From Cladocopium goreaui (taxonomy: Eukaryota; Sar; Dinophyceae; Suessiales; Symbiodiniaceae): a stretch of DNA of 64,000 nt. The notes under the pieces are model-generated. The model saw nothing but the letters and a program-made list of their open reading frames with translations, searched no databases and had not been told where the DNA came from. Location: positions 149,501 to 213,500 of the forward strand of contig CAMXCT020000509.1 in NCBI GenBank assembly GCA_947184155.2. Reading direction: 5' to 3'. Shown here piece by piece: positions 33,324 to 45,786 of this stretch. The translations under genes and the position numbers were made by a program. Positions within the stretch are counted from its first letter, which is position 1; each line of letters begins with the position of its first letter.

Positions 33324-34600
33324 CTGGAAGATTTAGACAACCAGAAAAGGGTTGGAATTCATGGTGTTGCAATGACAGGTGAAGAAAGTCAACAATAATA
33401 AAGTAATGTGTTTGTTTCACAGCCATGCGTACTGTTCTCCAACAAAAATAATCGATTTGTTTGTGATTCCCTGCTTCACCGTAAATGCAAATCTAGCACG
33501 TTCGAGCGCAAAAGCGAGCACACACGTTCAAACACTGGTTCCAAAATAACAAACTACGAGGATTTTTTAATCCAAAGGTTTTGCTATGCAAATGTCATTT
33601 CGTTTTAGTTTTCAACCAAAATCACAACAAAATGCAGACCGTCGATTGCCGTGGCGTTGTGCCACCCAAACATTACCCAAAAATTCATCAAGCGAAAACA
33701 TTGGTTAGTGTGAAAGGATTCAAATCGACCATGTTGATTCAAAAACGGATTTCAACTGCAAATGAGGGTTCAATTGCAAATTCGGACAAAAACATAAACA
33801 AAATTTGAACCAAAATCAATGTTGGTACGCGCCTGATTTTTTACGAATTCCTTTGGGTTGCTTGCGTTCTGCACACTCGGTCTACTCACAGAGATGTATT
33901 GGCCAAATTTAGCCAAAAACGCACATGGACAATGGCCCGAAAAAAGGGATGGCATACTGTGCTGCACAGGATTACGTTCAGGTTGTTAAGTTTCCGCGCG
34001 TTTTCTCGAATCACAACAATCTGGCAACACGGCAAATTCCCTCTGAGTTGGGCCCGCGCAGAGCATTTATTGGATGCACAGGGGTTTCTGCGGCAGGAAC
34101 AGAAAGTAAACGTGGAAACTGGATCCCAAGATTTTTCTGGGGGTTGCGGGTCTCCCCCGTTTGTTTAATACACAGCGGCATTTTTTGAGAGTTGTGTCCT
34201 TCCACACTTGGTTGGCGGTTTGCGGGGAGCAATATATTACATCCCACTATTATAGAAAATATTCGGGATTGTCCAGGAATCGATCTTCTTTTGAAACAGG
34301 TTTGGAAACACGTCCAAACCAATTTCAAGTACAAGACAAACTAATTCAGAGACCCAACATGGGAGAACATCCAAGATTTTGAATTACTTGTTGCAACATG
34401 TTTTTTTTGTGGGGTCGCCGGGGGGTCCTCAATTAATATGTTCTGTTTGAAACCAATTTGGACCAACACAAAGGTGGATCATCCATCCCCATGTATATAT
34501 ATATTCTATTTGAAAGTGGTTTGTCACCAGATTCTATTTTCAGAATTCGGGGTTGGTATGATCAATATCTGCATTGTTTTGAAATTGACTCCAGGATCCC
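33324..34600. other. No gene seen
   Basis: Scattered short frames on both strands, none resembling a known family. A further 5' exon of the propeller gene may be hidden here. Confidence 0.4.
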
Positions 34601-34614
34601 TCGTGGGTGTAAAT

Positions 34615-35315
34615 CCCGATTTTCCACCATTGCGTGCAAAATCTGGTGTTTGAGTTTTTCCCAATTGATCCGATTACATTTCAATTAGAAAATATTCAAG
34701 TATATTTTTCTGAATATTTTTGCGCCGCCCAGATTCTCCATTTCGCTTGCAAAACTCCGAATGTTTTGAAGGTGTTCCAAGGGCATTTCACGAGTAAAAA
34801 AAATATTCCAATCGATTGTTCTTGCATGACCCCCAACAGCCCAGATTATCCAATTCATGTGCAAAACATTGTGTTTTCACGTTTTCCCAAAGGCATTTCA
34901 CAATTATATAAGTAAAATATTCCGATAATCCATTGTTGTTGCACGACCCCCAAACAGGCCAGATTGTCCATTTTTTTGTGCAAGACCGAGTGTTTCCAGG
35001 TTTTTTCAAAGGCTGCTGTTTTGAGGTTTTTCTAAAAACATTTCAAACACAAAATAGTTATTGCTGAAGATTTCTGCAACTCAATCATTAAACATGCAAA
35101 GGATCGCAGTAACTCATTTTGACACGTGGGGGACATGAGGTGAGAACAGAATGTGATGTGAGTTGACGTGTTGCATCAACACTCATTTTTTGCCATAAAA
35201 ACACATTCCTACGGGGGGTCTTCCACAAACAAGTTTTTCTTCTACGATCCCTAGCATCCCAGATTTTACAATTTTGTTTGCAAAATCTAGTGTTAAGATG
35301 CTTTCCCAAAGTCTG
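34615..35315. repeat. Diverged tandem repeat, unit about 110-120 bp
   Basis: CCCAGATT(A/C)TCCA starts near 34731, 34853, 34961 and 35261. Each is followed by TTGCAAAA, GTGTTTTNANGTTTTCCCAA, AGGCATTTCA, then AAATATTCC and TTGTTNTTGCACGACCCCCA in some copies. Confidence 0.65.
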
Positions 35316-36352
35316 CGGCGGAACACCTGGTCTGCCCCTGGCAATCTTTGGACTCCCGCTCATTGGAGGTGGTGGCGGAGGCGGCAGCGACTTCTTCGTC
35401 GTCCCCACCGAACTCACCGTCCCCAGGTACTGTCCACCCACCTGAGATGCTGAATCCTCTGGGCGGATGTCGTCCATCTCATGGGTCTTCGAAGGAGCTG
35501 TGGGGATAGTCCCCATATTTCCCTGAAGCCTGACTCGAGGCCGGGTCTCCCCTGCCCCCTCGTACTTGATAACGCCCTCAGTAAGAGACACTCTCCTCAC
35601 CTTCTGCGGGCAGTTGGCACTCAGATGCCCCTTCTCACCACACTGGTAGCAAGTACGATTCTCAGTAGGGTACCTGGAAAACCCTGATTGCGTAGCTCGA
35701 AACTTCTGCTCCCTGTCTACACAGGCTTGACTTCCATTGTCTCTCTTCTGCCTGAAATAGGGTCGAAAAAACTTCGAACTGGCACATCTCCCCCACGAGC
35801 TGGAATCTCAAAGACTGGTGCAGGCTGAGCACGCTCTTCCTTTGCAGTCTTCTTAATCTCTTCCCACTTTGCCTTCTGGCGTCTCTTCGTCTCCTGGTTC
35901 TTGAAGCGGTTCTTCCCGGGTACCTTGGCAGTTGTCCCAGGCTCTGTTTTCACCTTGGTGATCTTGCGCCTCGGCATGAGCTTGGCTGTAGGCCTCTTGG
36001 GCATTTTCTTCACCTGAGGTTTCCTTCCAGATCCAGAAGACGGTCCACCTGGCGGCTTCTCTCCTGAAGTTGCTTCACCTGTGGCTGGTCCACCTGAAAC
36101 TGCTCCTTTGGTATCTGGTGTACCTGAAGCAGTCGCCATTGGTTCACCTGATGAAGTTTCAACCACTTCCTCGACCACTGCATCTCGGCGCATAACGCCC
36201 CCAGTCGGGTCTTCTCTCGGCTCTCCTGTCGTCCAGTCCACACGAGTGAACCCAGAGACACTAGACCGTGTGTCTTCCTCTGCCATCAGCGCGACAACAA
36301 GAGGCAAACTGTCCGGGTTCGTCAAGCTTTCTTGAGCAAACACAGCTTTCAC
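35310..36352 (-). CDS. Unknown CCHC-finger open region downstream of copia-C
   Basis: The minus-strand frame 36352-35717 contains MAEEDTRSSVSGFTRVDWTT, a Thr/Gly/Pro-rich stretch, then a basic part (KRPTAKLMPRRKITKVKTEP) and VRSFFDPISGRRETMEVKPV before TAG. In another frame to about 35310 it continues with YPTENRTCYQCGEKGHLSAN, a CCHC knuckle, and a poly-Pro run. It lies just after copia-C RNase H on the same strand, so it may be that element's 3' region (compare copia-A) or the gag of a second element. A host RNA-binding protein is possible. A frameshift or intron is needed near 35717. Confidence 0.4.
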
Positions 36353-36411
36353 ATGACAAAATGATCTCTGATCTCATGAAACTTCCAGTTCTTCTTCCAA
36401 AGCAAACAAAA

Positions 36412-37579
36412 TCAAACGTTCTCCGCACAAAACGCAGTTCCTGTTTGACAAACATGAAATTGGTTTCGAATAACTATTGTCACAAAAACTTTCAAGCAAA
36501 AACCAAGGATGTTCGAAATCAAACTGAAATCAACTTTCACAAATCCAAGCATGTTCCTGTAAAATAAAAACTTCTGAGTTGGCAAGCACTTGGTAAAACA
36601 ATCCGCTGGGTTCAAAGTTCCTGGAACATGCGACAAAAGCAAAACTTTGCGATCCATCAACTCTCGGAGCCAATAAACTTTAATCTCAATGTGTCGACTC
36701 TTTCGTTGCAAATCAGATGCTTCGAGAAGCATTTTCCCTGACAAACTGTCGGTCTTGACGACCAGTGGAAACAAGTATGAAACTTTCATAGAGTCTTCAT
36801 CATCAGACTCTGCTTCGTCATACCAAGTCACCTGAGCGTCCTGAGGGATAATGTCAACCCATGGATACAAACGACCAAGCACAAAACCCAAAGTCCTGAG
36901 CAAGCCGATTCCTTCCTGAACACCTGACTGTAATGCAACAAGCTCAGCCTCACAGGAGGAGAGCGTCACAGCTGACTGGTGCCTGCTGAAACACTTCATC
37001 AAACACTGTTGAAAGATGAAACAAGTACCTGAAACGGAACGACGTCCAGTACTTTTCATGGGTGCAAACCCAGCATCTGTGTACACTTCCAAACCTTTCA
37101 CATCGGGCAAAGAAAGCTCTTCTGATGGAAAACGCAATGCGACATCCATGTCAGTCATAAGGTACCTGAGTACAGCACGCAAACATTTTCATGGGTCTCA
37201 AACGGTTGTGCCTGACCAGTTCCAAGCATGCTGACCAAAATCAACAAGTCTTGACGAGTTTGGCAATACCATGACAAACGACCTAGAACTCTGCGAAAAC
37301 GTGCATGTCCTTCTGCTGACAATGGTTGGCCTCCTTCCTGTTCCAGAATGGGACGCAAATCCGGAAATGTTGTGCTTCCCTTCTTCAAATCAAACTCAGC
37401 AAAAGCTTCATCCAAGTACGTTGGATCCACCTGCATGTACAAAGCAGATGAGCCTGGCCTTCGAAAGATACTTCGACCACGGAAACGCAAGTGTCCCCCT
37501 TTTAAACCAACGCGGCCAGTCTCTCGAACCTTGACATGAGCTGATAGGGCAGTCATAAGGGTCTTGAGAGCTGATTCCG
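36412..37579 (-). pseudogene. copia-C: 3' fragment of a copia pol (RT end and RNase H)
   Basis: Frame 37556-37155 gives the end of RT (SALYMQVDPTYLDEAFAEF, FRRVLGRLSWYCQTRQDLLI). Frame 37182-36412 gives RNase H: LEVYTDAGFAP, VTLSSCEAELVAL, VVKTDSLSGKML, RSRHIEIKVYWLR and the typical end HVPGTLNPADCFTKCL. A frameshift near 37170 separates them. Nothing 5' of the RT end remains; the left break abuts the 163-bp repeat unit. Confidence 0.85.
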
Positions 37580-38212
37580 TTATTTTTCACTCCACAATTT
37601 CGCGCGTTGTTTTTCGGAAAACCAAAAGTTAAAAACAATAAAGTTGACATCACAGCAATAATGGTAGCAACATGTGAACATCTGAGTCAACGCAGAAGCA
37701 CCTGTTTTACACCGGGGAAAGTTTCTGCACCTTCCGAGATCCAGGGCTCGGGGTGTGGCTCCTTTTAGGAACCAATTTTGACGTGACGTGGGTGGGAAAA
37801 ATTTGGCTGGTGAAGACAAACTGGGAGGGAAAGACGGAAAAATTCCATCAGAGGGTAATCCCTCCCTCCACACCCTTGAAAGGAAATGTTTCAGATGAAA
37901 CAAATAACTACCTGATTTCCAAAAAACAAATAACGCGCAGCAGAAACAGTTGGTTTGTTGACACCAGTTTAAAACCAAACCAAATCAGTTTTTGCAAAAC
38001 GTTGTTGCAGGTGCAAAAAAGGAAAAGTTTCTCAGAGAGAAACTCACATCTTATTTTTCACTCCACAACTCGCGCGTTGTTTTTCGGAAAACCAAAAGTT
38101 AAAAACAATAAAGTTGACATCACAGCAATAATGGTAGCAACATGTGAACATCTGAGTCAACGCAGAAGCACCTGTTTTACACCGGGGAAAGTTTCTGCAC
38201 CTTCCGAGATCC
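37580..38212 (-). mobile_element. Candidate miniature terminal-repeat unit (163-bp direct repeats)
   Basis: Bases 37580-37741 and 38051-38212 are almost identical direct repeats (TTATTTTTCACTCCACAA...CACCTTCCGAGATCC) with about 310 bases between them. Size and form resemble a TRIM-type non-autonomous LTR element. The termini are not TG...CA and only a 3-base CCG repeat could be a target duplication, so a simple segmental duplication is also possible. In minus orientation the interior begins TGTGAGTTTCTC and holds the module also seen at 57193-57449. Confidence 0.55.
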
Positions 38213-41200
38213 GCCCCAGTCCAAAGTCCAAGGTGGCGTGAAACCTTCTCCCAATCAACGTTGGTTTGGTTCGCACCCTTTGCGAGGACCTGACTGTGAT
38301 CAAGGCGACTTGGTGAATCTGCAGGGTTGCTGTGACTCGGTACACGGCCAAACCACACGCGGTGTTGTTGTGCCGCCTCGTTTTCAACGAACGATTGCAC
38401 CAACAAGCTTGCCCTAAGCGTTTCGCCAGTGCCTCGAATATAGGCCATTCTTGCTGACTCATTATCGATATAGTACACCACCTGTGAACAAGTGAAATGG
38501 TGGCCCCAAGCAAGTGCTGCAATCAGCACAGGAAGAACTTCAAGTTCATGGATTGGATTCTTTGATCGTCTGAACAAGTCCTCCATTATTGCTGCTGGCA
38601 CAGCTTCGCCGAAGAAAGAAACATGCTCCAGATGGATCATAAATGACCCCACCAACCGATCCTTTCATGTCTTCCTGGTTGCAGGCGCCGTCCGTGAAGA
38701 CCAGCCATGTACTGTGTAAGTTTCGCTCAATTTTGAGCGGCCGCCCATCACTTATTCTTTGCTGCAAAGACTTCCGAGCTCTGGTCATTTCAGCATCCAA
38801 AGGTTTGGGCTTGTTGGAGCTTCCACAGAAACGCCCCAAAGTCTTGGTGGAGGAGTTGGCAACCCTTCCAAAAGTGAAGCCTTCAAAGAAGATCATCCTG
38901 CCTCGGAGCTTCTCAGCATCCTTGGGGCTCAACCCTCCATCGGAGAGCGCTTGTTTCAGCTGAGAACCCAGCTCTTCCTTCCTGCTCTCCGTGTGCCCCA
39001 CAAATGCTCGTCCCTCACGGAACTCGGACCCGTCCAACGTACGAAAAAGGCTGTCGAAAGGAAGGAACTTCTTTCCTTCTGTTGCATACCTCATACCAAG
39101 CAGCGAAAACAAAGACTCACAAGCCCAACTGCTGTTTTGCTCCAACTCAGCCCTCGTAAGCAAGGTGAAGTCATCATAAAAAGCGCTCCAAAGCAAGCAC
39201 ATACCACAAAGCTTGGCTTACCCGAAGGAAACCAGCCACCGATCCCACAGCTCCGAATGGCAAGGAGTTGAAACCTATCACTGCATGAGCTTCCTGCCCT
39301 GGTACATTCACACCCATTCTCAAGGTGTCTCTGTCGCCCTCACTAGCGGCAAATTGCTTGTATGCCGACTTCAAGTCGTACGTACGACCTTTCACAGCAG
39401 GTATGAGACCAGGGGGACAAGCACGAAAAGCGTGACCCATGATTGCAGCCAAAAAATCGATGGCATGGAGCTTGAACTTCTCATGCAGCCCCACTGTGAG
39501 ATTTAAACCGCAGCAGGTGCAATCGTCGATCACTCGCACTTTGGAACCCTGATGGATCCCAAAGCGCCTTCCAAGAAACTTGTTGTCAAGATCCTCTGAG
39601 TTGTCGAGGAAAATCCAACCTTTGCGCAGCTCTTCCTCTGTCTCTTTCCAAGTCTGTTCTTCCAGCTCTGCATCCTGTCTTTTTCTCAAAGCGTCCACAT
39701 TCCTGGAGTTGAAGGACCTGCTGAGTTTGCGCAACGTCTCCAAAGAAAAAGCTGGCCTCTTGGACCTCGCACGGAAAACATTTGACTTGGTCATGTAGCC
39801 ACTCAGTTTGAAACCGCATGCGATGTCATCTATCAACTTGGTGTCAGGATATTTCAGGTCATCCAAAATTTCCTTGAAAAGAACCAAGCGCTTGTCGCCA
39901 AGGACACTTCGCACATGTTCCGGCATTCTTTCCCTGAACTTTTCCTCCTCCAGTTTGAAGTCTTTAGCTCTTGCTGTCCACCTTTTCATGAACTCGACTC
40001 GTTTCTTGGCCAGACAAAAAGGCGGGTCAACCAGGTTGGCCTTCACGACTGAGGCCATGGATGCATCCACATGGACATCCATCCCACGTGGGTGTCCCGC
40101 TCTCAAAGCTCGCTGCACAAAATCATCTGGATCGCTTGGCAAACCAATCCAGCACATTTCAACCATGGCGTCATCTGGCAGCTCCTTTGAGTTGGCAAGA
40201 AAATGGTGAGAGAAACCCTCACCCTCGACCCGAATTTTACCCCTTGTCAGAAGCTGTGGAGAGGTGATTTTGCTCCCTTTGGGCTGCTGTCTCAAAAATT
40301 CGTCAACACACTGTGACTGTTGTAAAGGTGCAACCGCCGCTGTAAAAGAGCCAAACTCTGCAACCAGCGGCTTCACTTTGACTCCTCGGGGCAGTGAACC
40401 GAGGGCAATGCGGCCAGCTGCATCGGCGTCTGGCTGCTGTAGTTGTTGTTCCAAGTTGTTTGATTGGACGGCACCATACGCAAGCACTTTGTGTTTGATG
40501 CAATCGATGATACGCTCACACAGCACAAACGGGTATGCCGCCTCATCAGCCGTGGGAAAGGACACATGTTTCCAGAAACAGTGACTTTCCGCGACTTGTG
40601 TGGGTGTGATCCATCACACCTTGCATTTAGACTGTCAAGCCAGTCTGAAAGCACCCATACAGAGGTAAGTTTGTCACGTTCACCACCGTGGCGGCAGTTA
40701 TGAAAACTGACATATTTGTCGCCAAATTCCTCCACAAGGTTCTGCATGGGCGTAGTAACCCAGTAGTGACTATTACCTGGGTTTTCGATAGCAGTGAAAA
40801 TCTGGGCCCTGCATGAAGTTTGTGCAATTTGTTCGACAGCATCGTACAACATGTTGGCCTTCTCGACCTTCAACTTGTTTGTACCTTCCAGCCCATCAAT
40901 TTGGTCAGGTTGTGTTTTGGACCTGAGAGATATTGGCTCTGCAATCCCAAAACGTTTGAGCTGGGGCAGCTTTCCTTCACGTGCACGACTGGCTGTCCCG
41001 CACGAGGGTGCTATCCAGACTGCTGCAATGTTGTCTGCCTCCTCTTCCAAAAACTTGCACAACTCATCCACTTGGGTCTGATCCTCCAACTCAAAAATGC
41101 AAATATCAATGCCACATGATCGACTCGAAGAGTGGTCTATGGCTGAACCATGGAACCCTGCTTCTCTTGCAATTCGAGTGAGCCTTGCACTGCCTGCGCA

Positions 41201-41594
41201 AATTTCGACAATGAGTACGTCGTTGAGGAGCTTCCCTGCAAATTTATTTCTCTGCTTGGCCTCAAAAGCATTCGGTTCTTGATCTTTGACATGAACCGTA
41301 GGAGCAAGTGAAACTGGTGGGGCAACGGGACCAATGTGTTGGACATTGTTGTCTCCTTTTTCACCCCGTTTCTTTTCAGCTGGTTGTTGGAGCCCAGCTG
41401 AAATAGGTGATACTGCCTTGCGCTTACCACCTGGCTCCAAAATGGCGCCGTGGCTTCGTTTTGTCAAGCTCCATCACTCTTTGCAAGCCCTCTGCAGACC
41501 ACCACCGAGTGTCCTGCTTTGTGGCAGTTTGCACAAACGTGGAATCCTTTGGCACATCGAGAGGGCTTTCCTGTTGTGGTATTCTTGCAGCCAG
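38213..41594 (-). pseudogene. DIRS-1: decayed DIRS-like retroelement (gag end, MTase-like, RT, RNase H)
   Basis: In minus order: gag tail (41594-41464) with CCHC finger CANCHKAGHSVVVC and then TGA. Next, frame 41467-40373 has a methyltransferase-like domain (VEICAGSARL, APSCGTASRAR, ENPGNSHYW). Frame 40565-39174 carries an unnamed region and RT (VIDDCTCCGLNLTVG, YDLKSAYKQFAASEGDRDTL, FNSLPFGAVGSVAGF). Frame 39202-38546 has AFYDDFTLL (YxDD-type) and LVFTDGACN. Frame 38655-38213 has RNase H (HELEVLPVLIAA, YYIDNESARMAYIRG, FGRVPSHSNPADSPSRL). RT blocks with RNase H ending VPSHSNPADSPSR are typical of DIRS. One-base shifts lie near 40570, 39185 and 38620. It is truncated inside gag by an LTR fragment, and no tyrosine recombinase follows. 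Confidence 0.82.
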
Positions 41595-41750
41595 TGTAGA
41601 AAAAGCGCCGTGCACAGATCTGCGTTCAGATCCAACGCTTCTTCCAAAATTCCTACAGAACTACGCGGGCGGACGCGCACGTCAACCACGCACACCAAAC
41701 ACAAGCGCAGCGCGTAAGTCCCTAACCTAATTAAACTAAAGCAATACCGT
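41595..41750 (-). repeat. LTR end of copia-B family fused to DIRS-1 gag
   Basis: About 156 bases, nearly identical in inverted orientation to 49145-49299 (ACGGTATTNCTTTAGTTTAA, GACTTACGCGCTGCGCTTGT, CGTAGTTCTGTAGGAATTTT, CGCTTTTTCTACA). The match stops at TACA, the LTR end defined by the copia-B primer site; the next base is DIRS-1 gag. This suggests a solo or 3' LTR inserted in DIRS-1, with the upper boundary unresolved. Confidence 0.7.
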
Positions 41751-42984
41751 GTCAAAAAGAATGTTTCTGTTCGACATTGTCAATGTAGGTCAGCCAAATA
41801 CAGTTGTATCGCTGAAGTCTTTCGACCACTGTAATAGCTAATCCACAATGTAGATCAAAGTCGTGTCAAAACAATGTCGTCGTCATAGAAATAACCAAAG
41901 TCATCTCAGGAACGATAAAAGGCACACCATAAGATCAAGTGCATGATCCATAGGCCACGATGACGATGATGTAGGTATTGTCCTCACAATACCGAAACAT
42001 CTCATCACAAAACTCTCAGACAAATAAGATGCCCAAATATGATCATTGCCCTCACAATGCCAATGCATCTCAAGGTCCAAGTTCAAAGCATAATAAGTTC
42101 TCTCCATCAGATATTTCCAGCTAGCTTAAACTCTTCTCCAAGAGTTTCTAGCTGTGTTCTCATCACTTGGAGAGAATGAGCTTCACAATACACCGTGTCC
42201 AGAAGTGTCGTGGACACAAGAAATAATCTCAATGTCAAACCAATGTAAGTATCTTCAGTTCAGGCAATAAGCCGTACCAGACTCAAGTCGAATCCAGAAT
42301 AAGATGTAGAACTGATCCATATACCACGATCACTGGTCAACACTGATCAATGACATCATCCTGACGTCAGAAATGATAAGTCCGAAGACCAATAGAATAT
42401 TGTGACACAGGATGGTCACATACAAGATTCCTTCCGCAATAAGTAGAGTGTTCTCTACCAATCTTCCATGACTTCTTGCAGTAACCTTCCACGTATCCTC
42501 TGTGCATAAACTATACAATCAATGATGAATGACATGTCGCTTCACCCTTACCCAAAGGGTGCTCACACAGGGTGTCAAATTTCCATACCCCCTTTCGACA
42601 TGACATCTCATCCACTTACATCACTGCCAAATACGGATACCAACCAAATATCCGCAGAAAAATGTTCACGGTTCAGATCACATCCATGATCAAAAGATAT
42701 CCAAAGAAGCCCACGTGCTTCCAAAAAACTCAAGGTAGACGATAAAGCATCATCCAAAACTCATCTCGTTCGACTCATGCATAATGTCGTAACTTCCAAA
42801 TTCAAAATCTTCTCTGTCGCGAAAGCCAGATGTTGGAATACCAGGCTCAATCCAAAGACTCCTAAAGTCTTCCCAGTATTAAGCTCGTCTTCCAAGATCC
42901 AGTTCCTCGGATAAACCATGGCGTCGATAACAATATATCTACAGTGCTGTTGTCTTCCTACAACAAACAAAACAACAACAACAG

Positions 42985-43015
<31 letters not shown>

Positions 43016-43930
43016 ACGAGACCCAAGACGAAACCTAACGTCGCACGATCAGAGTCAACGAAAACAAAGGCCAACTGTTTCAGCTAATCCGCACCTTCGT
43101 GAAGAAGGTAGGCGTATGAAAAGAAAACGCAAGTGAAATAATATCACTCATGCAACTCATCTCAAATTCAGAGCAAGCGAAGTACAGTTCACAGTCACTG
43201 CACACCAAATTCAAAATGTTCTGAATGAGAATCTCTCACCGTCAGGGTCAAGACTAGCTAAGATTGGCACAGAATGAGGAAGCTGTGAGAGCTATTCTGT
43301 CCATAGATTCAAACAAGACATATCACACCTCCGAGATCTTTAGGATGGATCAGACGTTGAAAGGGTGTGTAATATGTTTGCAATCATGGCATCAGATTCC
43401 CCCGGAAGATTTTCCGATTACTTAAACTCAGATTCCATCCGAGTTTCTTCCCAGGTTCTCATCATGTACCATGACAACACAATCATAACAAATGTTCGTG
43501 GAAACACTCCCAACATCAAGTTCCATGTTTCAAAACAAAACTCAAGACATGCACACAACAACTCAAACATGGGAAATATCGCAATCAAACCAATCAAGAA
43601 CAACCTCAACCTTTCTTCATGATGTCTCCCTCAGATCTGCCAGCAACTCCGAGTTCTGAATGCCTTCAAGAACGTTGCTCTCGCTATCGTCATTGAGAGA
43701 CATATGACAACAAAACGAACCTCAAACAACCAAAAAATATGCAGACAAAACTGTATCTACTGCGTCAGTCGGCGTGTCTTACCCCCCTTTTAAACTCAAA
43801 CTCGATGCCTGCGCTCAGCCATGCCGTCATTTCTGAAAACAACAAGTGAACCTCGAGTTGACAAAATCAACTATTCTCTTGTCGTTAGACCAGGCAAATT
43901 CCAGTGCCTTTGGCACTTTGCTCAGGTATA
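41751..43930. other. No gene seen; weak duplications
   Basis: Short frames only. A roughly 80-base degenerate duplication occurs at 41960-42075 (TATTGTCCTCACAATACCGA against CATTGCCCTCACAATGCCAA). A (CA)n run lies at 43000-43017. It may be the 3' part of the two-ORF unit at 43.9-46.2 kb. Confidence 0.4.
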
Positions 43931-43934
43931 GATA

Positions 43935-45164
43935 TCAGGGGTATACCCTGCGGTATTCCCGCGTCCCCTGTATCTGCATATACCCCAGAGGGGAGAACGC
44001 TGCCGTCCCCGTCAGAGGATCGTGACGTGGTGTGGGTGAAACAGATCTGATACGCCTTGTGACGTCCTCGATCACCTGAGTAGGTGGTGATTTCATGTCT
44101 TTCACCTCCAAAGCCAGGGGAGAACTCATTGGTACTTCACCCATCCTTGCCGGGCTATACCCTGCGAACCTCACCGTCGCCAACGTCGGTGGTGCTGGGA
44201 TTGCAGGTCTTGGCGGCACTGCCGGTGGCGGTGGGAGACTTGTGCCAGGTGCAGCCGGCGTCATAGGTGCCAATGGTGGACTGCTCTGTGACATGCCAGG
44301 ATGACCCATGGGTGGTTGCGGAGGATCATATGCTGGAGGTACCTCTGGCGGTGGTGTCCCCTTTTCAATCCTCTCAGCAACCAGCTTCATATTTTCTTGT
44401 AGCTTGTCCATTGATTCGTGGAGCTGGGTCATGATGTCCTGCAAAGATTGGTCTCTTTCCATGCGACCTTTCTTGTTGTCTTTGAGCACGTCCTTCATCG
44501 AGACGTCCAGCGACCACTCCAGATGCTTTTTCAATTTGGTAAATTCACCCACGACTGCACCCACCCTGCTGGTGTTGTGGTTCACACCAGCAGCCAGTGA
44601 TTCTGATGCACGTGCCATGTTATTGACCGCTGCTCCAACGGCTTCCAGGGACCTGCAAAGGTCATGCTGAAGAGTATGGGTACTCTTAATGAGGGTCTCA
44701 AGTTTGTCCGTTGACCCTTTCAGCGGAGCGACCATCGAAGTGATTCCCACAGCCAAGCCTGTGGTAGAATTGAGCAGGTCTGTCGCTTCATTGGGATCAA
44801 AGGACTCATGCCTTCTCAACCTCGGAGATCTCGATCTGTCATCGTCTCTTCCAGCATCTCCTTCCTCCTTGTCTTCCTTGTCATCTCCATCCACATGGAT
44901 AGTATCCTGTTCTTTCTCTTTCTCGGAATCCGTCTCAACAGCTCCTCCCTGTGCCGACAGCGCTGGATTCTCAGACACAGGAAACTCTACACCCTCTGCC
45001 GCTGGAACTGCTGGGGCTGCTGGAGCTGCTGGGGCTGCTGGAGCTGCCGCGTTCGCTGCCATGAATTGCTCGAGTCTCCTAGACAAGGCCTGATGCACCC
45101 GCTGGGATAAGCCGGGGCCCAAATACAGCTTGGGCATAATCTGCAATTCAACTTGACAATCCAT
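43935..45164 (-). CDS. Unknown coiled-coil protein with Ala- and Pro-rich ends
   Basis: Open for 409 codons. A likely start is the Met at MPKLYLGPGLSQRVHQALSR, directly after an acceptor-like TGAATTGCAG, so the true protein is about 400 residues. It has an AAPAAPAAPAAPAVPAA run, an acidic stretch (DGDDKEDKEEGDAGRDDDRS), a long heptad-like middle (LETLIKSTHTLQHDLCRSLE to MDKLQENMKLVAERIEKG) and a Pro-rich tail. The build is like a gag or LINE ORF1 structural protein, but there is no zinc finger and I cannot name it. It shares the strand with the 129-residue ORF upstream. Confidence 0.55.
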   Translation of the reverse strand: MDCQVELQIMPKLYLGPGLSQRVHQALSRRLEQFMAANAAAPAAPAAPAAPAVPAAEGVEFPVSENPALSAQGGAVETDSEKEKEQDTIHVDGDDKEDKEEGDAGRDDDRSRSPRLRRHESFDPNEATDLLNSTTGLAVGITSMVAPLKGSTDKLETLIKSTHTLQHDLCRSLEAVGAAVNNMARASESLAAGVNHNTSRVGAVVGEFTKLKKHLEWSLDVSMKDVLKDNKKGRMERDQSLQDIMTQLHESMDKLQENMKLVAERIEKGTPPPEVPPAYDPPQPPMGHPGMSQSSPPLAPMTPAAPGTSLPPPPAVPPRPAIPAPPTLATVRFAGYSPARMGEVPMSSPLALEVKDMKSPPTQVIEDVTRRIRSVSPTPRHDPLTGTAAFSPLGYMQIQGTREYRRVYP

Positions 45165-45786
45165 CTACTGACCATGCCGATCACAACTCAGCCATTTCAT
45201 GCCATGCCAAGCACAAACTCTCTTTTGTTCATCCTAAGGTGCGTGACGCACACCTTAACAGATGACTCACACTTCCAACAAAGATCACACTCAATACTAC
45301 CCCAAGATGCGTGCCACACATCTTGACAGGTAATATGTGATCGACCAAACTTCAATGTCTCAGACAAAACCAAAATAGTGCAAACTTGTGGCAAACCGCA
45401 AACTCAATCCAAATCCAACTGCCAATGCATGCACAACCCTTCACAAAACTGCAAAACAGATCACCGTGGTTTCCGTGCACATGAAACCCATAGACATGTC
45501 ATGCAGCAAAAATGAAACTCATGCAAAGCTCGTGACAGCTCACAGAAAACTACTCACACTGAGTTCCACAACTTGTTCAACTTCCGTCCAGTCCGAAATC
45601 GTCCAAAACTATGAAGCTCCAAGACATCCCAAAATTGTCATTTCACTCCAATCTCAGCTTGACAGCTCTTTCATCACCGCTTTTGCATTTCTCCTCGCAG
45701 CTATCGTCGGCTTCCAAGCCTAGCACTACCACCCGACCTGGAACCATTACAAAAACCTATACATTGAGAGGATATTTCCTCTGTAC

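Noticed and set aside
38157..38522. Minus-strand frame of 121 codons in DIRS-1
   Set aside because: A shadow of the RNase H frame, which has recognisable motifs.
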